Source of the DNA: Bin5 sp965221345
GTDB lineage: Bacteria > Chloroflexota > Anaerolineae > Caldilineales > Caldilineaceae
Length of the DNA stretch: 64,000 nt
Assembly (NCBI GenBank): GCA_965221345.1
Contig: CBDCSD010000002.1
Coordinates: 2,418,001-2,482,000, forward strand
Direction of reading: 5' to 3'
This document shows positions 50,983-61,295 of this stretch, one piece after another. Position numbers and translations under genes: made by a program. The notes beneath the pieces were generated by a model that saw only the letters and a list, made by a program, of their open reading frames with translations, searched no databases and was not told the DNA's origin. The number at the start of each line of letters is the position of its first letter. Positions within the stretch are counted from its first letter, which is position 1.

Positions 50983-53124
50983 ATGAACGAACGGGCAGCA
51001 CGAACAGCTACGGCAACCTCTATAATTGTCCGCTTCACGCTGGTGGCAACCTTTCTGGTTTTTTGTCTGCGCTTGTATTCGCTGCAGATCGTGAGCGGCG
51101 CCTCATACCAGGAACAGGCGGCTGTCAACCGGTTGAGAGAAATCGATACTCCCGCGCCGCGCGGCGTAATGTACGATCGAAACGGCGAAATCCTGGCCCG
51201 CAACCGTCCTAGCTTTGTCATCGCCGTTATACCGGCGGACCTGCCCCCGGATGACATCGCTACGGAATTCAATGAACAGCGCATCGCGCTCGAACGGCTG
51301 CTGGCAGTTCTGGAGGCCGATTCAGATCCGGAGATGGCGATACGCATCGCCGAAGTGATGTTTCTCCATTTGGGGCGTGAAGACTTCAGGAATACGGTCG
51401 AATCCGCGGGGATTACTCTTTCCTTTCGGCCCATCAACCTGGAAGTCCCGAAACAGGACGAGGAGGGCCGTGAGATCATTGAGATATGGATTCCGGACCT
51501 CGCCGAACCCCTCCGCGTCGGCGGACTGCTTGCCCTCCTGGAGCGAGCTGTTGCCATCGGGACACAAGGAAGTTCCTACAAACCGGTTTCTGTTCTGGAA
51601 CTGGTGGACCGCGAGCAAGCGTTCCAAGTGGCAGAGGAGACATACCAGCTGCGCGGCGTCCATGTGCTACAGAGACCGGTGCGCGAATACCCCTACCGGG
51701 AACTGGCAGGTCATGTACTGGGCTTTTTGGGGCCGATTCCAAAACTGGCCGCAGACAATTACAAGGCCCGGGGATATGAAGACCCGAACGAACCGGTAGG
51801 CTTGAACGGACTGGAGTATAACTACCAGGACTCCTTGCGCGGCATGCCGGGCAAACGGCTTGTCGAAGTGGATATTCTGGGTCGGGAAAGTCGTACTGTA
51901 AACATTGTCCGGGAACCCGCACCCGGTCTGAATCTGAATCTGAGTTTGGACATCCGCTTGCAGGAAATCATGCACAATGCCCTCGCCCACCAATTGGAAG
52001 AGACCGGCGCGCCGCACGCTGTTGCGTTGGCTATGGACCCGCGTGATGGGTCCATGCTGGGCCTGGTCAGTTTGCCCAGCTACGATAACAATATCTTTTC
52101 CGAAGGGCTGGGCGAAGAGTATCAGGCCCTGGAAGTGGAAGACGACACGCGGCGCCCGCTTTACAACTATGCCATCGGGGGACTATACCCGCCAGGTTCG
52201 ACATTCAAGCTGGTCACGTCGACGGCCGCCCTTGCAGAGCATGTCATCACCCCGTTTACGACGCTCGTTGACCGGGGACCAATCTATCTTCCCAATTTCT
52301 TTTTTCCCAACGATCCCACCCAGGCCCAGGAGTTTGTGAGTTGGAACCACAAGCTGAACATTTTACACGGCCCCATGACCATCGTCGAGGGGATCGGCTT
52401 TTCCAATGACATTTTCTTCTACTACCTTGGCGGTGGTTTCCCGGACTTCATGACAGGTTTGGGGAGCGAACGTCTTGCCAAGTGGATGCGGTTGTACGGC
52501 TTCGGTGAACTTACAGGAGTTGACCTGCCCGGAGAGGTCACCGCATTTGTTCCTGACGAGCAGTGGAAGAGGCTGACCAAAGCCGAATCCTGGACAACCG
52601 GCGACAGCTACAACATGGCCATCGGCCAGGGCGATGTATTGGGTACGCCGATGCAAGTGCTGGTCAGCACGGCCGCTGTAGCCAATGGCGGCTATGTGGT
52701 CAAGCCCCAGTTCGTGCAGCAAACGGTGGACACGCAAAATCGCGTGCAGTGGCAATACGAACCGGAAAAGCAGGAGCGACTGCCCGTTGATCCTGGCCTG
52801 CTAGCCTATGTACAGAAGGGGATGTGGTATGCGGTAAACGGAATCGCAGGGACCGCCGGCAACAGTCGAGTCGAAGGGATTACTGTCGCAGGCAAGACGG
52901 GAACGGCAGAATTCTGCGCCTATGATCCGGAGCTCCAGGACTGCACCGATCGAGACGACAAAGGAAATCTTCCTTTCCATGCCTGGTACACCGCCTATGC
53001 TCCCTACGAGAATCCGGAAATCGTCGTGACCGTTTTTGTTTATTCAGGAGGTGAAGGATCGGCCGTTGCCATCCCCGTCGCCCAAGAGATTCTCGACGCC
53101 TGGTTTAATGAATTGCGTCCTTAG
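50983..53124 (+). CDS. mrdA: Penicillin-binding protein 2 (elongation transpeptidase)
   Basis: Class B PBP of 713 aa. One TM segment (about 14-36), a PBP dimer/pedestal domain starting with APRGVMYDRNGEILARN, and a transpeptidase domain with Ser406 and Lys409 in STFK, Ser474 in SND (compare SCD in E. coli PBP2) and Lys638 in KTGTAEF. It cross-links side-wall peptidoglycan together with RodA. It starts 61 bases after mreD. The ribosome site is weak. Confidence 0.96.
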   Translation: MNERAARTATATSIIVRFTLVATFLVFCLRLYSLQIVSGASYQEQAAVNRLREIDTPAPRGVMYDRNGEILARNRPSFVIAVIPADLPPDDIATEFNEQRIALERLLAVLEADSDPEMAIRIAEVMFLHLGREDFRNTVESAGITLSFRPINLEVPKQDEEGREIIEIWIPDLAEPLRVGGLLALLERAVAIGTQGSSYKPVSVLELVDREQAFQVAEETYQLRGVHVLQRPVREYPYRELAGHVLGFLGPIPKLAADNYKARGYEDPNEPVGLNGLEYNYQDSLRGMPGKRLVEVDILGRESRTVNIVREPAPGLNLNLSLDIRLQEIMHNALAHQLEETGAPHAVALAMDPRDGSMLGLVSLPSYDNNIFSEGLGEEYQALEVEDDTRRPLYNYAIGGLYPPGSTFKLVTSTAALAEHVITPFTTLVDRGPIYLPNFFFPNDPTQAQEFVSWNHKLNILHGPMTIVEGIGFSNDIFFYYLGGGFPDFMTGLGSERLAKWMRLYGFGELTGVDLPGEVTAFVPDEQWKRLTKAESWTTGDSYNMAIGQGDVLGTPMQVLVSTAAVANGGYVVKPQFVQQTVDTQNRVQWQYEPEKQERLPVDPGLLAYVQKGMWYAVNGIAGTAGNSRVEGITVAGKTGTAEFCAYDPELQDCTDRDDKGNLPFHAWYTAYAPYENPEIVVTVFVYSGGEGSAVAIPVAQEILDAWFNELRP

Positions 53125-53247
53125 CTCTACCGCCGACAGCCGCGAAATAGCCGCGTCCCACGGCTTGCGGCTTCTGTTTTCGGTTTTCCGCTTTTGGTTT
53201 ATATTGTTCCCCGCGACTGTCTAACAAGTAATGAATATAAGGACCGA

Positions 53248-54201
53248 ATGAGCACTCACAGCTATTCCGCTTCGCGGGGCAGGTTGTCCGACCGGCCGGA
53301 TGTTCGAATCAAAGGTCGTGGAGGTTTTACCGTCGTCGAAGTGGCAGACGATAAGGGCGTTTGGGCCGACGTAGTTGACTACCTTGCCCGCCATATCTCG
53401 CAGGCCGACGGCTTTTTCCGAGACGAGCGCCTGTCCCTTGCAATTGGCGACAGGATGATCACAGCCGAAGATCTTCAGGCTGTTCACGAAGTGTTGGAAG
53501 AACAAAACATTGTACTTGTGTCTCTACACACAGGCAATAGCGACTCCTTTCAGGTCGGCAGCCAGCTTGGCCTGGACGTCTTCTGGGAAGCGGACACGCC
53601 AAAGCCAGTGGTCAGAATGGAAAGAAGGGAGGTAAGGAACGGAGACAGTTTCTTTTCTCATACGGCTCGCAGCCGAAACACTGCGCCCACTCGGGAAGAG
53701 GACAGCTTGCGGCATAGCAGCGACTTCCTGCCGGCCCCACTCTCCGCTTTGACGGAGGAGCCACTCGTGAAGGAAAGGGTAGATGAACTTGCAGCGCTTA
53801 CGCCCTGGGCAGACGAACCCGGCACAGAGTCGGCGTCCCCGCCGTATGTCTATCGCGGCACGTTGCGCTCTGGCCAGTCCGTTCGACATGCTGGCACAGT
53901 CGTAATTCTTGGCGATGTCAACCCGGGCGCCCAAGTTGTCAGCGGTGGCGATGTATTGGTATGGGGCCGTCTGCGGGGAACAGTACATGCGGGCGCCATG
54001 GGGGACGGGCGCGCCATCGTAGCTGCATTGGACTTCGAACCGGTTCAGATGCGAATCGCCGGGCACATTGCCATGACCCCAAAGGGCGCATCCAACAACC
54101 CCGGTTACTGGTTTTGGAAGCGAGAGAGCAGCGGCAAGCCCGAAGTGGCCAGAGTCATCGACAATCAGATTTTCGTGGATCCCTGGGATGCAAACAGGTG
54201 A
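53248..54201 (+). CDS. minC: Septum-site determining protein MinC
   Basis: Protein of 317 aa from the ATG at 53248 (AAGGA 6 nt upstream). The N-terminal MinC domain spans about 18-115, and the C-terminal beta-helix domain is clear: YRGTLRSGQSVRHAGTVVILGDVNPGAQVVSGGDVLVWGRLRGTVHAG at about 205-255. A linker of about 90 residues joins them, longer than usual. It blocks FtsZ assembly away from mid-cell when held at the membrane by MinD, encoded next. Confidence 0.95.
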   Translation: MSTHSYSASRGRLSDRPDVRIKGRGGFTVVEVADDKGVWADVVDYLARHISQADGFFRDERLSLAIGDRMITAEDLQAVHEVLEEQNIVLVSLHTGNSDSFQVGSQLGLDVFWEADTPKPVVRMERREVRNGDSFFSHTARSRNTAPTREEDSLRHSSDFLPAPLSALTEEPLVKERVDELAALTPWADEPGTESASPPYVYRGTLRSGQSVRHAGTVVILGDVNPGAQVVSGGDVLVWGRLRGTVHAGAMGDGRAIVAALDFEPVQMRIAGHIAMTPKGASNNPGYWFWKRESSGKPEVARVIDNQIFVDPWDANR

Positions 54202-54205
54202 GACA

Positions 54206-55057
54206 ATGATGGGCGACTTCTCGCCCGACGTCTCCTCGCCCGCCGACCGTCGCGGGTCAGTAGCGGACGGCGGCCTCGTCCTGACCTTGACTTCCGGCAA
54301 AGGAGGCGTGGGCAAGACAACAACAACAGCAAACCTGGGTGCAGCCCTGGCGATGGCCGGTCAGCGCGTGATCGTTGTTGATGCCGATATCGGCTTGAGA
54401 AACCTGGATATCGTTATGGGGCTGGAAAGCCGGGTTGTTTACAACCTGGTAGATGTGATTGAGGGGCGCTGCTCCCTACATGAATCCCTGGTGCGAGACA
54501 AACGCGTGGATGAACTGTATCTCTTGCCCAGTTCTCAGACCCGCGACAAGACGGCGATCGCACCCGATCAGATGATGACCCTCTGTGAGGAACTGCGCGC
54601 TATCGCCGATTTTGTGCTGGTGGACTCTCCCGCTGGCATTGAATTGGGTTTCCAGAACGCGATCGCTGCCGCTTCTGAAGTGATCATCGTTACCACGCCG
54701 GAAGTCAGCGCTCTGCGGGACGCGGATAAGGTCATCTACCTGCTCGAACGGGATATGAACATCAAAGCTCGACTCGTCATCAATCGGTACAACCCCCGTC
54801 TGGTGCGCCGGAAGGAGATGATCACCCGAAACGACATTTTGAGCATTCTGAGCATCGACCTTCTGGGTATCGTGCCCGAGGACGATCAGATCACCGTTTC
54901 GGCAAACAAGGGTTGGCCTGTTGCCCTTGAACGGAAAAAATATGTTAGCCGCGCCTACCACAATATCGCCCAGCGCCTGCTAGGTTACAATGTCCCTCTG
55001 ATCCATTTCCAGGAGATCAGCTGGCCGGAGCGGCTCCGGCGTCTCTTAGGTCTGTAG
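54206..55057 (+). CDS. minD: Septum-site determining ATPase MinD
   Basis: ParA-family ATPase of 283 aa. The deviant Walker A KGGVGKT is at 32-38, with VVDADIGLRNLDIVMGLE and VDSPAGIE following. The C-terminus (residues about 270-283, WPERLRRLLGL) can form the amphipathic membrane-targeting helix. The start at 54206 has AGGTGA upstream; an in-frame ATG at 54188 overlaps minC. An N-terminal extension of 25 residues precedes the fold. No minE follows: rodA is next. Confidence 0.96.
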   Translation: MMGDFSPDVSSPADRRGSVADGGLVLTLTSGKGGVGKTTTTANLGAALAMAGQRVIVVDADIGLRNLDIVMGLESRVVYNLVDVIEGRCSLHESLVRDKRVDELYLLPSSQTRDKTAIAPDQMMTLCEELRAIADFVLVDSPAGIELGFQNAIAAASEVIIVTTPEVSALRDADKVIYLLERDMNIKARLVINRYNPRLVRRKEMITRNDILSILSIDLLGIVPEDDQITVSANKGWPVALERKKYVSRAYHNIAQRLLGYNVPLIHFQEISWPERLRRLLGL

Positions 55058-55079
55058 TCGGCGGCAACTGGAAAAACCG

Positions 55080-56162
55080 ATGATCAGACACTTCGACAAA
55101 CCACTCTTCTTTGCCGTGTTACTCCTCTGTGGCATCGGCATTGCCATGACTTACAGCGCCACTATCACGACGATTGATCTGGCCGACTACTGGCAAAGAC
55201 AGCTTTTATTCACAATCCTGGGCGCGATTGCGCTCGTAACCGCTGCGCTTTTCGACTACAGGCATCTGGAACTGCTGGCCCAGCCGAGCTATGTCTTGCT
55301 GCTGGCCTCGCTGGTGGCAGTCTATCTTGTCGGCGAGGTCAAGAGCGGCGCCCAACGCTGGCTGAATTTGGGCATTACCGATGTTCAGCCCACCGAGGCC
55401 GGTAAATTTCTGCTGATCGTCTTCCTCGCTTGGTATCTGAGCCGCTTTCAGGACCGTATTAGCAGGCTCTCCTACCTATTGGGGATAGTTGTCCTTCTGC
55501 TCCTTCCCCTTGTTCTGGTATACGCCCAACCGGATCTGGGAATGACCGTTACGCTGGCGTTCATCAGTGGAACTTTGATTCTCATCAACGGTGTTCGGTT
55601 GACCCATGTCCTGCTCGGCGTTGGGGCCATGGCGGCTGCTTGGCCGATTTTGCGGGGAACGCTTCAGGACTACATGGTGGAACGGATTGAAATTTTCCTC
55701 GATCCAGGCTCAAACCTCGATGCAGCGTTTAACGTACGACAAGCGCTGATCAGCATCGGCAACGGCGGTTGGATTGGGATGGGTTGGGGCGAGGGAACAC
55801 AGAATCAACTGCACTTCTTGCGCGTCCGGCATACAGATTTCATCTTCAGCGTCATCGCCGAAGAACTTGGCTTCGTTGGCACGGCCATGGTTCTGTTGTT
55901 ACTGTTTTTTGTTATCTGGCGCCTGGTGCGCATTGCTGACCTGGCCCAGGACCAGTTCGGCCGACTCATCACCCTGGGTGTAGCCTCGCTGATCTTTTTC
56001 CAGACCTTCGTCAACGTCGGAATGAATCTGGCAATCCTGCCGGTTACCGGCATGACATTGCCATTCCTGAGCTACGGTGGTAGCAGTCTCGTTTCGATGA
56101 TGGTAGCGGTGGGGTTGGCGCAAAGCGTTGTCATGCGCCATCGTAAAATGGACTTTTCGTAG
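55080..56162 (+). CDS. rodA: SEDS glycosyltransferase RodA
   Basis: Polytopic membrane protein of 360 aa with about ten TM segments. SEDS marks are present: GAQRWLNLGITDVQPTEAGKF near residue 97, the loop AQPDLGMTV with the essential Asp near 150, and NVGMNLAILPVTGMTLPFLSYGGSS near 320. It polymerises glycan strands from lipid II with PBP2. It is the last gene of the operon; position with minCD and PBP2 makes RodA more likely than FtsW. Confidence 0.95.
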   Translation: MIRHFDKPLFFAVLLLCGIGIAMTYSATITTIDLADYWQRQLLFTILGAIALVTAALFDYRHLELLAQPSYVLLLASLVAVYLVGEVKSGAQRWLNLGITDVQPTEAGKFLLIVFLAWYLSRFQDRISRLSYLLGIVVLLLLPLVLVYAQPDLGMTVTLAFISGTLILINGVRLTHVLLGVGAMAAAWPILRGTLQDYMVERIEIFLDPGSNLDAAFNVRQALISIGNGGWIGMGWGEGTQNQLHFLRVRHTDFIFSVIAEELGFVGTAMVLLLLFFVIWRLVRIADLAQDQFGRLITLGVASLIFFQTFVNVGMNLAILPVTGMTLPFLSYGGSSLVSMMVAVGLAQSVVMRHRKMDFS

Positions 56163-56178
56163 TTGTAGCGGCGAGTTG

Positions 56179-56200
56179 GCAGCGGCCGGTCGGCCGCTGC
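56179..56200. terminator. 10-bp hairpin between convergent rodA and nuoN
   Basis: GCAGCGGCCG / CGGCCGCTGC with a 2-nt loop. No T-tract follows on either strand. Its place between two convergent operons suggests it helps to end transcription from both. Confidence 0.5.
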
Positions 56201-56210
56201 TGGCTATCGG

Positions 56211-57677
56211 TTACTGGCCCAGCCCTCTCAGCATGCCGGCCCATATTCCCGGCTGCAAGCCGATGACAACCACGGCGACAGCGGCGACGGTAACGACGAA
56301 GAGTGAGGAGCGTGAAGTGAGAAGGGAGAGGGGTTCACTCTCTTCGCCGCTCTCTTCCGGAGGTTGGAAATACATAGCCGCCACGATCCGCAGATAGTAG
56401 TAGGCGCTGATGGCGCTATTGAGAACGCCGATCACCACCAGCCAGGTCCAGCCAGCCTCTACGGCCGCCTTAAAGACCAGAAACTTCCCGAAAAATCCGG
56501 CCAGCGGTGGAATTCCGCTCAGGCTGAGCATGAAAATAGCCATCGCCGCGGCCAGAGCCGGGAATCGTTCAGCGATGCCGGCTAACCTGCTCTGCTCCAC
56601 ATCATTCTCACTCCCATCTCTCTTCTCCAGGGCAATAATCACCGCGAACGCGCCGACATTCATGAACGCATAGGCAAAGAGATAAAACGCAGCGGCCGAC
56701 GAAGCGGAACCGGTCCCAGCCACGAGCGCGATCAGGATGTTGCCGGCGTGGGCGATGCCGGAGTAGGCCAGCATCCGCTTCACACTGCTCTGGCGCAACG
56801 CCGTCAGGTTGCCTACGGTCATGGTCAGAGCGGCCAAAACTGCCAAGGGGGCGGCCCACTGGTCGTGATAGGAAGGGAGCGCGGTCATCATCAGCCGGAA
56901 GAAGCCGGCGAACGCCGCGGCTTTAGTGCCGACGCTCATAAAAGCTGTCACCGGTGTCGGCGCGCCCTGGTATACGTCCGGCGTCCACATGTGGAACGGG
57001 ACCAGGCTCACCTTAAAGCCAAATCCAACCAGCAAGAGCGCAATGCCGGGAAAGACCAGTGAAGGGTTGCCGCTGCCTGCTATGAGCGTCTCGTGGATGC
57101 GAGCGTAATTGGTGCTGCCACCGGCGCCGTAGAGCAGCGCCGAGCCGTAGACGAAGAACGTGCTGGCAAAGGCACCCAACAGAAAGTATTTCATGGCTGC
57201 TTCGATGCTACGGGGGCTGTCGCGGTAGAAGCCGCTCAGAATGTAAAGCGCGAGCGAAAATATCTCCAGGGCAATGAAGAGGACAATCAGGTTCGTAGCC
57301 GTGCCCATCAACATCATGCCGATTACCGCCAATAGTAGCAGAGAGTAGAATGCCCCGCCCTGGCGCTCAATTGCAGGAAGATAGTTGCGGCTCAGCAAGA
57401 CGCCTAGAACGCCGGCAAGCAGGATTACCAACCGCACACTGAGCGCAAAACCGTCCGAAACCGCCCCATCCAGATATTCGGCCGGCGGCCTGCCCCAAAT
57501 CAGCAGCGACGCGCCGACGCCCAAGAGGAGGATTGCAACCGACAGACCGGCCAGCAACGGCGCGCCATTTTGTCCCCGGCGCCCGATGTCAACAATCATC
57601 AGGACCATCACGCCTACCGCCAGAACGAGTTCCGGCAGCAGAACAATGGCATTGTCAAAGAGTAGAGCGGTGTCCAT
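56211..57677 (-). CDS. nuoN: NADH-quinone oxidoreductase subunit N
   Basis: Antiporter-like subunit of 488 aa with about 14 TM segments; LVGFGFKVSLVPFHMWTPDVYQGAP and SSVKRMLAYSGIAHAGNIL are the conserved blocks holding the pumping Lys/Glu residues. Last gene of the nuo run, 5 bases after nuoM. Two soluble inserts, near residues 350-362 (EKRDGSENDVEQ) and 453-470 (EESGEESEPLSLLTSR), are encoded by repeat-like purine-rich DNA. Confidence 0.97.
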   Translation of the reverse strand: MDTALLFDNAIVLLPELVLAVGVMVLMIVDIGRRGQNGAPLLAGLSVAILLLGVGASLLIWGRPPAEYLDGAVSDGFALSVRLVILLAGVLGVLLSRNYLPAIERQGGAFYSLLLLAVIGMMLMGTATNLIVLFIALEIFSLALYILSGFYRDSPRSIEAAMKYFLLGAFASTFFVYGSALLYGAGGSTNYARIHETLIAGSGNPSLVFPGIALLLVGFGFKVSLVPFHMWTPDVYQGAPTPVTAFMSVGTKAAAFAGFFRLMMTALPSYHDQWAAPLAVLAALTMTVGNLTALRQSSVKRMLAYSGIAHAGNILIALVAGTGSASSAAAFYLFAYAFMNVGAFAVIIALEKRDGSENDVEQSRLAGIAERFPALAAAMAIFMLSLSGIPPLAGFFGKFLVFKAAVEAGWTWLVVIGVLNSAISAYYYLRIVAAMYFQPPEESGEESEPLSLLTSRSSLFVVTVAAVAVVVIGLQPGIWAGMLRGLGQ

Positions 57678-57682
57678 AGCGT

Positions 57683-59212
57683 TTAGTGGGTTATTGTCAG
57701 TGGATTGTTTTCAGAAATCAGTTGCGACTGGTAACTGCTATCCACCAGCCACTCGTCACCAACTGCCGGTGTCTGGACAACCTCCAGCGCCGCGACAGAG
57801 GGATTGATCTTGTCCAGGAAGAGGTTGGGCGCTAATCCGATCACGAAGAACAGTAGCACGATCGGCACCAGCTGACCGATCTCTTTCCAGTTCAGGTCGG
57901 GCAGGTTTTCCTTGAAATTGGCCGGATTCGTCAGCGCGCCCTGTGCCACCTGTCTGAATGCGTGCAGCAGATACCAGGCGGCCAGGATGACTCCGGCTGT
58001 GCCGAGGACGGCGAAAAACGGGGAGCTCTGGTATGTGCCCAGCAAGATCGCAAACTCGCCGATAAAGCCGCTCAGCCCCGGAAGGCCGGCGCTGCACAAC
58101 GCCACCACCAGGAAAAAGTACGAAAAAACCGGTACGCTGGCCCAAAGGCCTCCGTAATCTTTCAGCAGCCGTGTATGGCGCCGCTCGTAGAGCATCCCTA
58201 CCATCAGAAAAAGCGCGCCTGTGCTGAGGCCGTGACTGACCATCAGCAGCACTGCCCCGCTGATCCCCTGCTCATTCAACGCGAATATGCCCAACACGAC
58301 GAAACCCATGTGCGCGACCGAAGAGTAGGCCACCAGTGACTTCAGATCCCGCTGGGCCAGCGCCACCAGCGCGCCGTAAAGAATGCCAACGATCGCCAGA
58401 ACGGAAATGAGCGAAGAGTAGTTGGAGACGGCAACCGGAAATAGGGGTAGGGCAAAGCGCAGGAAACCGTATGTTCCCAATTTCAGGAGCACACCGGCCA
58501 AAATGACAGAGCCGGCGGTCGGGGCCTCTACGTGTGCATCGGGCAACCAGGTATGAAAGGGAAACAACGGAACCTTAATCGCGAACGCCAGCGCGAAAGC
58601 CAGGAAGCCCAGCTGCTGTAAACCGGGGGGCAGACCCGCGTTCTGCAACTCAAGCAGGTCAAATGTGCCGGCATGAAAGTAGAGCGCCAGAATTGCAACC
58701 AGCATGAGCGCTGACCCCGCCAGCGTGTACAGGAAAAACTTGATAGCAGCGTATACCCGGTTCTGGCTGCCCCACTTGCCAATCAGAAACGCCATTGGGA
58801 TCAGGCTGAACTCCCAGAAAACGTAGAACAGCACAAGATCCAGGGCAAGAAAGACGCCCAGCACAGCCGTCTCCATTAGCAGCATCAACGCCAGGTATCC
58901 GCCTATATTCTGCTTGACATGCTGATTGCTGAATGCGACCGCGATCGGCATCAGCAGCGTCGTCAGCAGGATCAGCCACAGGCTGATCCCATCCACGCCC
59001 AGGTGGTAGTAGATGTTCAAGTCCGGCATCCAGGCGTAACGCTCCACGAACTGCATGTCCGGGATCTCTTGCCAGCCGGGCAGCAGTAAGAGGCTGACCA
59101 CGAAGGTCACGATAGTCGCGCCGAAAGCCAGCCCCTTTTTGAGGTTATCGCTCGGCGCCAGCAGAACGATGATCGCGCCGACCAGGGGCAAGAATGTGAG
59201 AATCGATAGCAT
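57683..59212 (-). CDS. nuoM: NADH-quinone oxidoreductase subunit M
   Basis: Antiporter-like subunit of 509 aa from the ATG at 59212 (a GTG three codons upstream is possible). Marks: MFYEFSLIPM-type segment (VFWEFSLIPMAFLIG, with the key Glu), KVPLFPFHTWLPDAHVEAPTAGSV and LVAYSSVAHMGFV. It is a proton-translocating subunit of the membrane arm of complex I. It lies 68 bases after nuoL. Confidence 0.97.
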   Translation of the reverse strand: MLSILTFLPLVGAIIVLLAPSDNLKKGLAFGATIVTFVVSLLLLPGWQEIPDMQFVERYAWMPDLNIYYHLGVDGISLWLILLTTLLMPIAVAFSNQHVKQNIGGYLALMLLMETAVLGVFLALDLVLFYVFWEFSLIPMAFLIGKWGSQNRVYAAIKFFLYTLAGSALMLVAILALYFHAGTFDLLELQNAGLPPGLQQLGFLAFALAFAIKVPLFPFHTWLPDAHVEAPTAGSVILAGVLLKLGTYGFLRFALPLFPVAVSNYSSLISVLAIVGILYGALVALAQRDLKSLVAYSSVAHMGFVVLGIFALNEQGISGAVLLMVSHGLSTGALFLMVGMLYERRHTRLLKDYGGLWASVPVFSYFFLVVALCSAGLPGLSGFIGEFAILLGTYQSSPFFAVLGTAGVILAAWYLLHAFRQVAQGALTNPANFKENLPDLNWKEIGQLVPIVLLFFVIGLAPNLFLDKINPSVAALEVVQTPAVGDEWLVDSSYQSQLISENNPLTITH

Positions 59213-59280
59213 AGAATACACACCGATGAATGGTCGCTAAGTAACAGCGGCCTGTGTGCGGCCAGAACGGGTGCCTTCCC

Positions 59281-61191
59281 CTAACCGCCGATTACTAACC
59301 ACAGTATTAAAGCCACTACCCCACAGAAAAGACTCAGCGCGTACGTGGGCACCAACCCGTTGTGGACTTTGCGCAGGGCGCCGCCCACGGCCAGATTTGC
59401 CTGACCTACAAGATTGACCGCGCCGTCAACTACGCCGTGGTCCACTACCTCAGAGAACCAATTGGCGAGATTGAGCAGCGGACTCACGACAAAAGTAGCA
59501 TATAGCTCATCCACATACCATTTGTTGCGGGCAATCGGTTCCAGCGGACTGAATACTCTCGTAATGCCGGCGGCAAACCTGCCGGCGCCGGTGGCAGAAC
59601 CCTTGACATAGCGCCCGTAGGCCAGACCGGCACCGGCTACTGCAACAAGCGCGCTCACTATCAGCAGCACCATTTCAAAGGGAAAGCTCGGATGGAAAGC
59701 CGGCGCGCCCACGGCCGGTTCCAGATACTGTTCCATCGTCAGCAGGGATGGCAGGTTCAAGGCCCCGCCGACCACTGCCAGCGCCGCCAATACCCAGAGA
59801 GGCCTTGTCATCATCGCCGGGCTCTCATGCGCGTGTTCGTGGATATGCTGATCGCGCGCCTCTCCCCAGAAGACCATGGAAACGGCTCTAAAGCTATAGA
59901 ACGCGGTGAGCAGAGCGGTGAACAGACCGATCAGATAGAGAAGGATGTTGTGATTGGCGACATGCAGCAGAATTCCATCTTTAGAGAAAAAGCCGGACAG
60001 AAACGGCAGGCCGGCGAGAGCCGAGGCGCCGATCAGGAAAAGCCAGAACGTCGTCGGCATCTTGGCGCGTAGATTTCCCATCTTGCGAATGTCCAACTCT
60101 CCGTCGGGAAGGCCATGCATGACATTGCCGGCTGCCAGAAAGAGAAGCGCCTTAAAGAAGGCATGGGTCACAAGGTGAAAGATGGCAAATGCGTATGCCC
60201 CTACGCCTACACCCAACATCATGAAGCCCAGTTGAGATATCGTTGAATAGGCCAGGATCTTTTTCAGATCAACCTGGGTCAGCGCGATCGAAGCCGCCAG
60301 CAGCGCGGTGAGAGCACCCACCCAGGCCGCGAGATTGCCAGCCAAAGGCGCAAGCTCCCACAGGACGTGCGTACGTGCGATCATGTAGATGCCCGCCGTC
60401 ACCATCGTCGCCGCATGGATTAGCGCCGAAACAGGGGTCGGGCCAGCCATAGCGTCGGGCAGCCAGACGAACAGGGGCAACTGGGCGCTCTTTCCGGTCG
60501 CGGCCAACAAGAGCAGCAGACAGACAGCCGTTGCGGCGCCGGTGGTCAATCCGCCGGCCCCGGCGAAAACTTCTTCGAATACCACCGAGCCGACACCGGT
60601 CCAGAGCAGGAAAACGGCCAACATCATGCCAAAGTCGCCGACCCGGTTGACCAGAAAAGCCTTCTTGCCGGCATCGGCGTAGTGGCCATAGGACTCGTCA
60701 TGCCGGTCAAAATAGAATCCAATCAGCAGGTACGACGCCAGCCCCACGCCCTCCCAACCGACAAACATCCCCACAAAATTGTTGCTGAGAATCAGCACCA
60801 GCATCGCCAGGATGAAAAAGTTCAGATATACGAAAAAGCGCTGAAAGTTCTGTTCGCCGTGCATATAGCCGCCGGCGTAGATGTGGATCAGTGCGCCAAC
60901 GCCGGTTACGACCAGGGCCATCGTCACGCTAAGCGGGTCAATCAGCAGAGCCGCCGGCGCGTAGAAGCTGCCGATAGTGATCCAATCCCACAGATGAACG
61001 GTTGCGGTCCGGTGATGCTCATCCAGGCCCGACAGGCCAAAGAAAAGTCCCAGACTGACGATAAAGGAGAGGACAACCGTGCAGGAGGCCACGATATGGA
61101 TGCCCCGCTCGCCCAATTTGTCGCCGACAAACAGGTTGACCAATGCGCCCAAGGCAGGAAAGAAAAGGATAAGCCAAGCTAATTCCAGCAT
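59281..61191 (-). CDS. nuoL: NADH-quinone oxidoreductase subunit L
   Basis: Distal antiporter-like subunit of 636 aa. WEGVGLASYLLIGFYFDR, KSAQLPLFVWLPDAMAGPTPVSALIHAATMVTAGIY and KILAYSTISQLGFM are the conserved pump segments, followed by the long lateral helix region and a final TM. GAGGA lies 4-5 nt before the ATG. 104 bases separate it from nuoK. Confidence 0.97.
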   Translation of the reverse strand: MLELAWLILFFPALGALVNLFVGDKLGERGIHIVASCTVVLSFIVSLGLFFGLSGLDEHHRTATVHLWDWITIGSFYAPAALLIDPLSVTMALVVTGVGALIHIYAGGYMHGEQNFQRFFVYLNFFILAMLVLILSNNFVGMFVGWEGVGLASYLLIGFYFDRHDESYGHYADAGKKAFLVNRVGDFGMMLAVFLLWTGVGSVVFEEVFAGAGGLTTGAATAVCLLLLLAATGKSAQLPLFVWLPDAMAGPTPVSALIHAATMVTAGIYMIARTHVLWELAPLAGNLAAWVGALTALLAASIALTQVDLKKILAYSTISQLGFMMLGVGVGAYAFAIFHLVTHAFFKALLFLAAGNVMHGLPDGELDIRKMGNLRAKMPTTFWLFLIGASALAGLPFLSGFFSKDGILLHVANHNILLYLIGLFTALLTAFYSFRAVSMVFWGEARDQHIHEHAHESPAMMTRPLWVLAALAVVGGALNLPSLLTMEQYLEPAVGAPAFHPSFPFEMVLLIVSALVAVAGAGLAYGRYVKGSATGAGRFAAGITRVFSPLEPIARNKWYVDELYATFVVSPLLNLANWFSEVVDHGVVDGAVNLVGQANLAVGGALRKVHNGLVPTYALSLFCGVVALILWLVIGG

Positions 61192-61295
61192 AGGTTCCTC
61201 ATAACAGCTCTAAATCGGTAGTTCTCTGCTCTCGGCTAATGCCGAGTACTTAGGTGTTCACCAAAGACTGGAAACTGAAAACCAGAAACAGGTGT

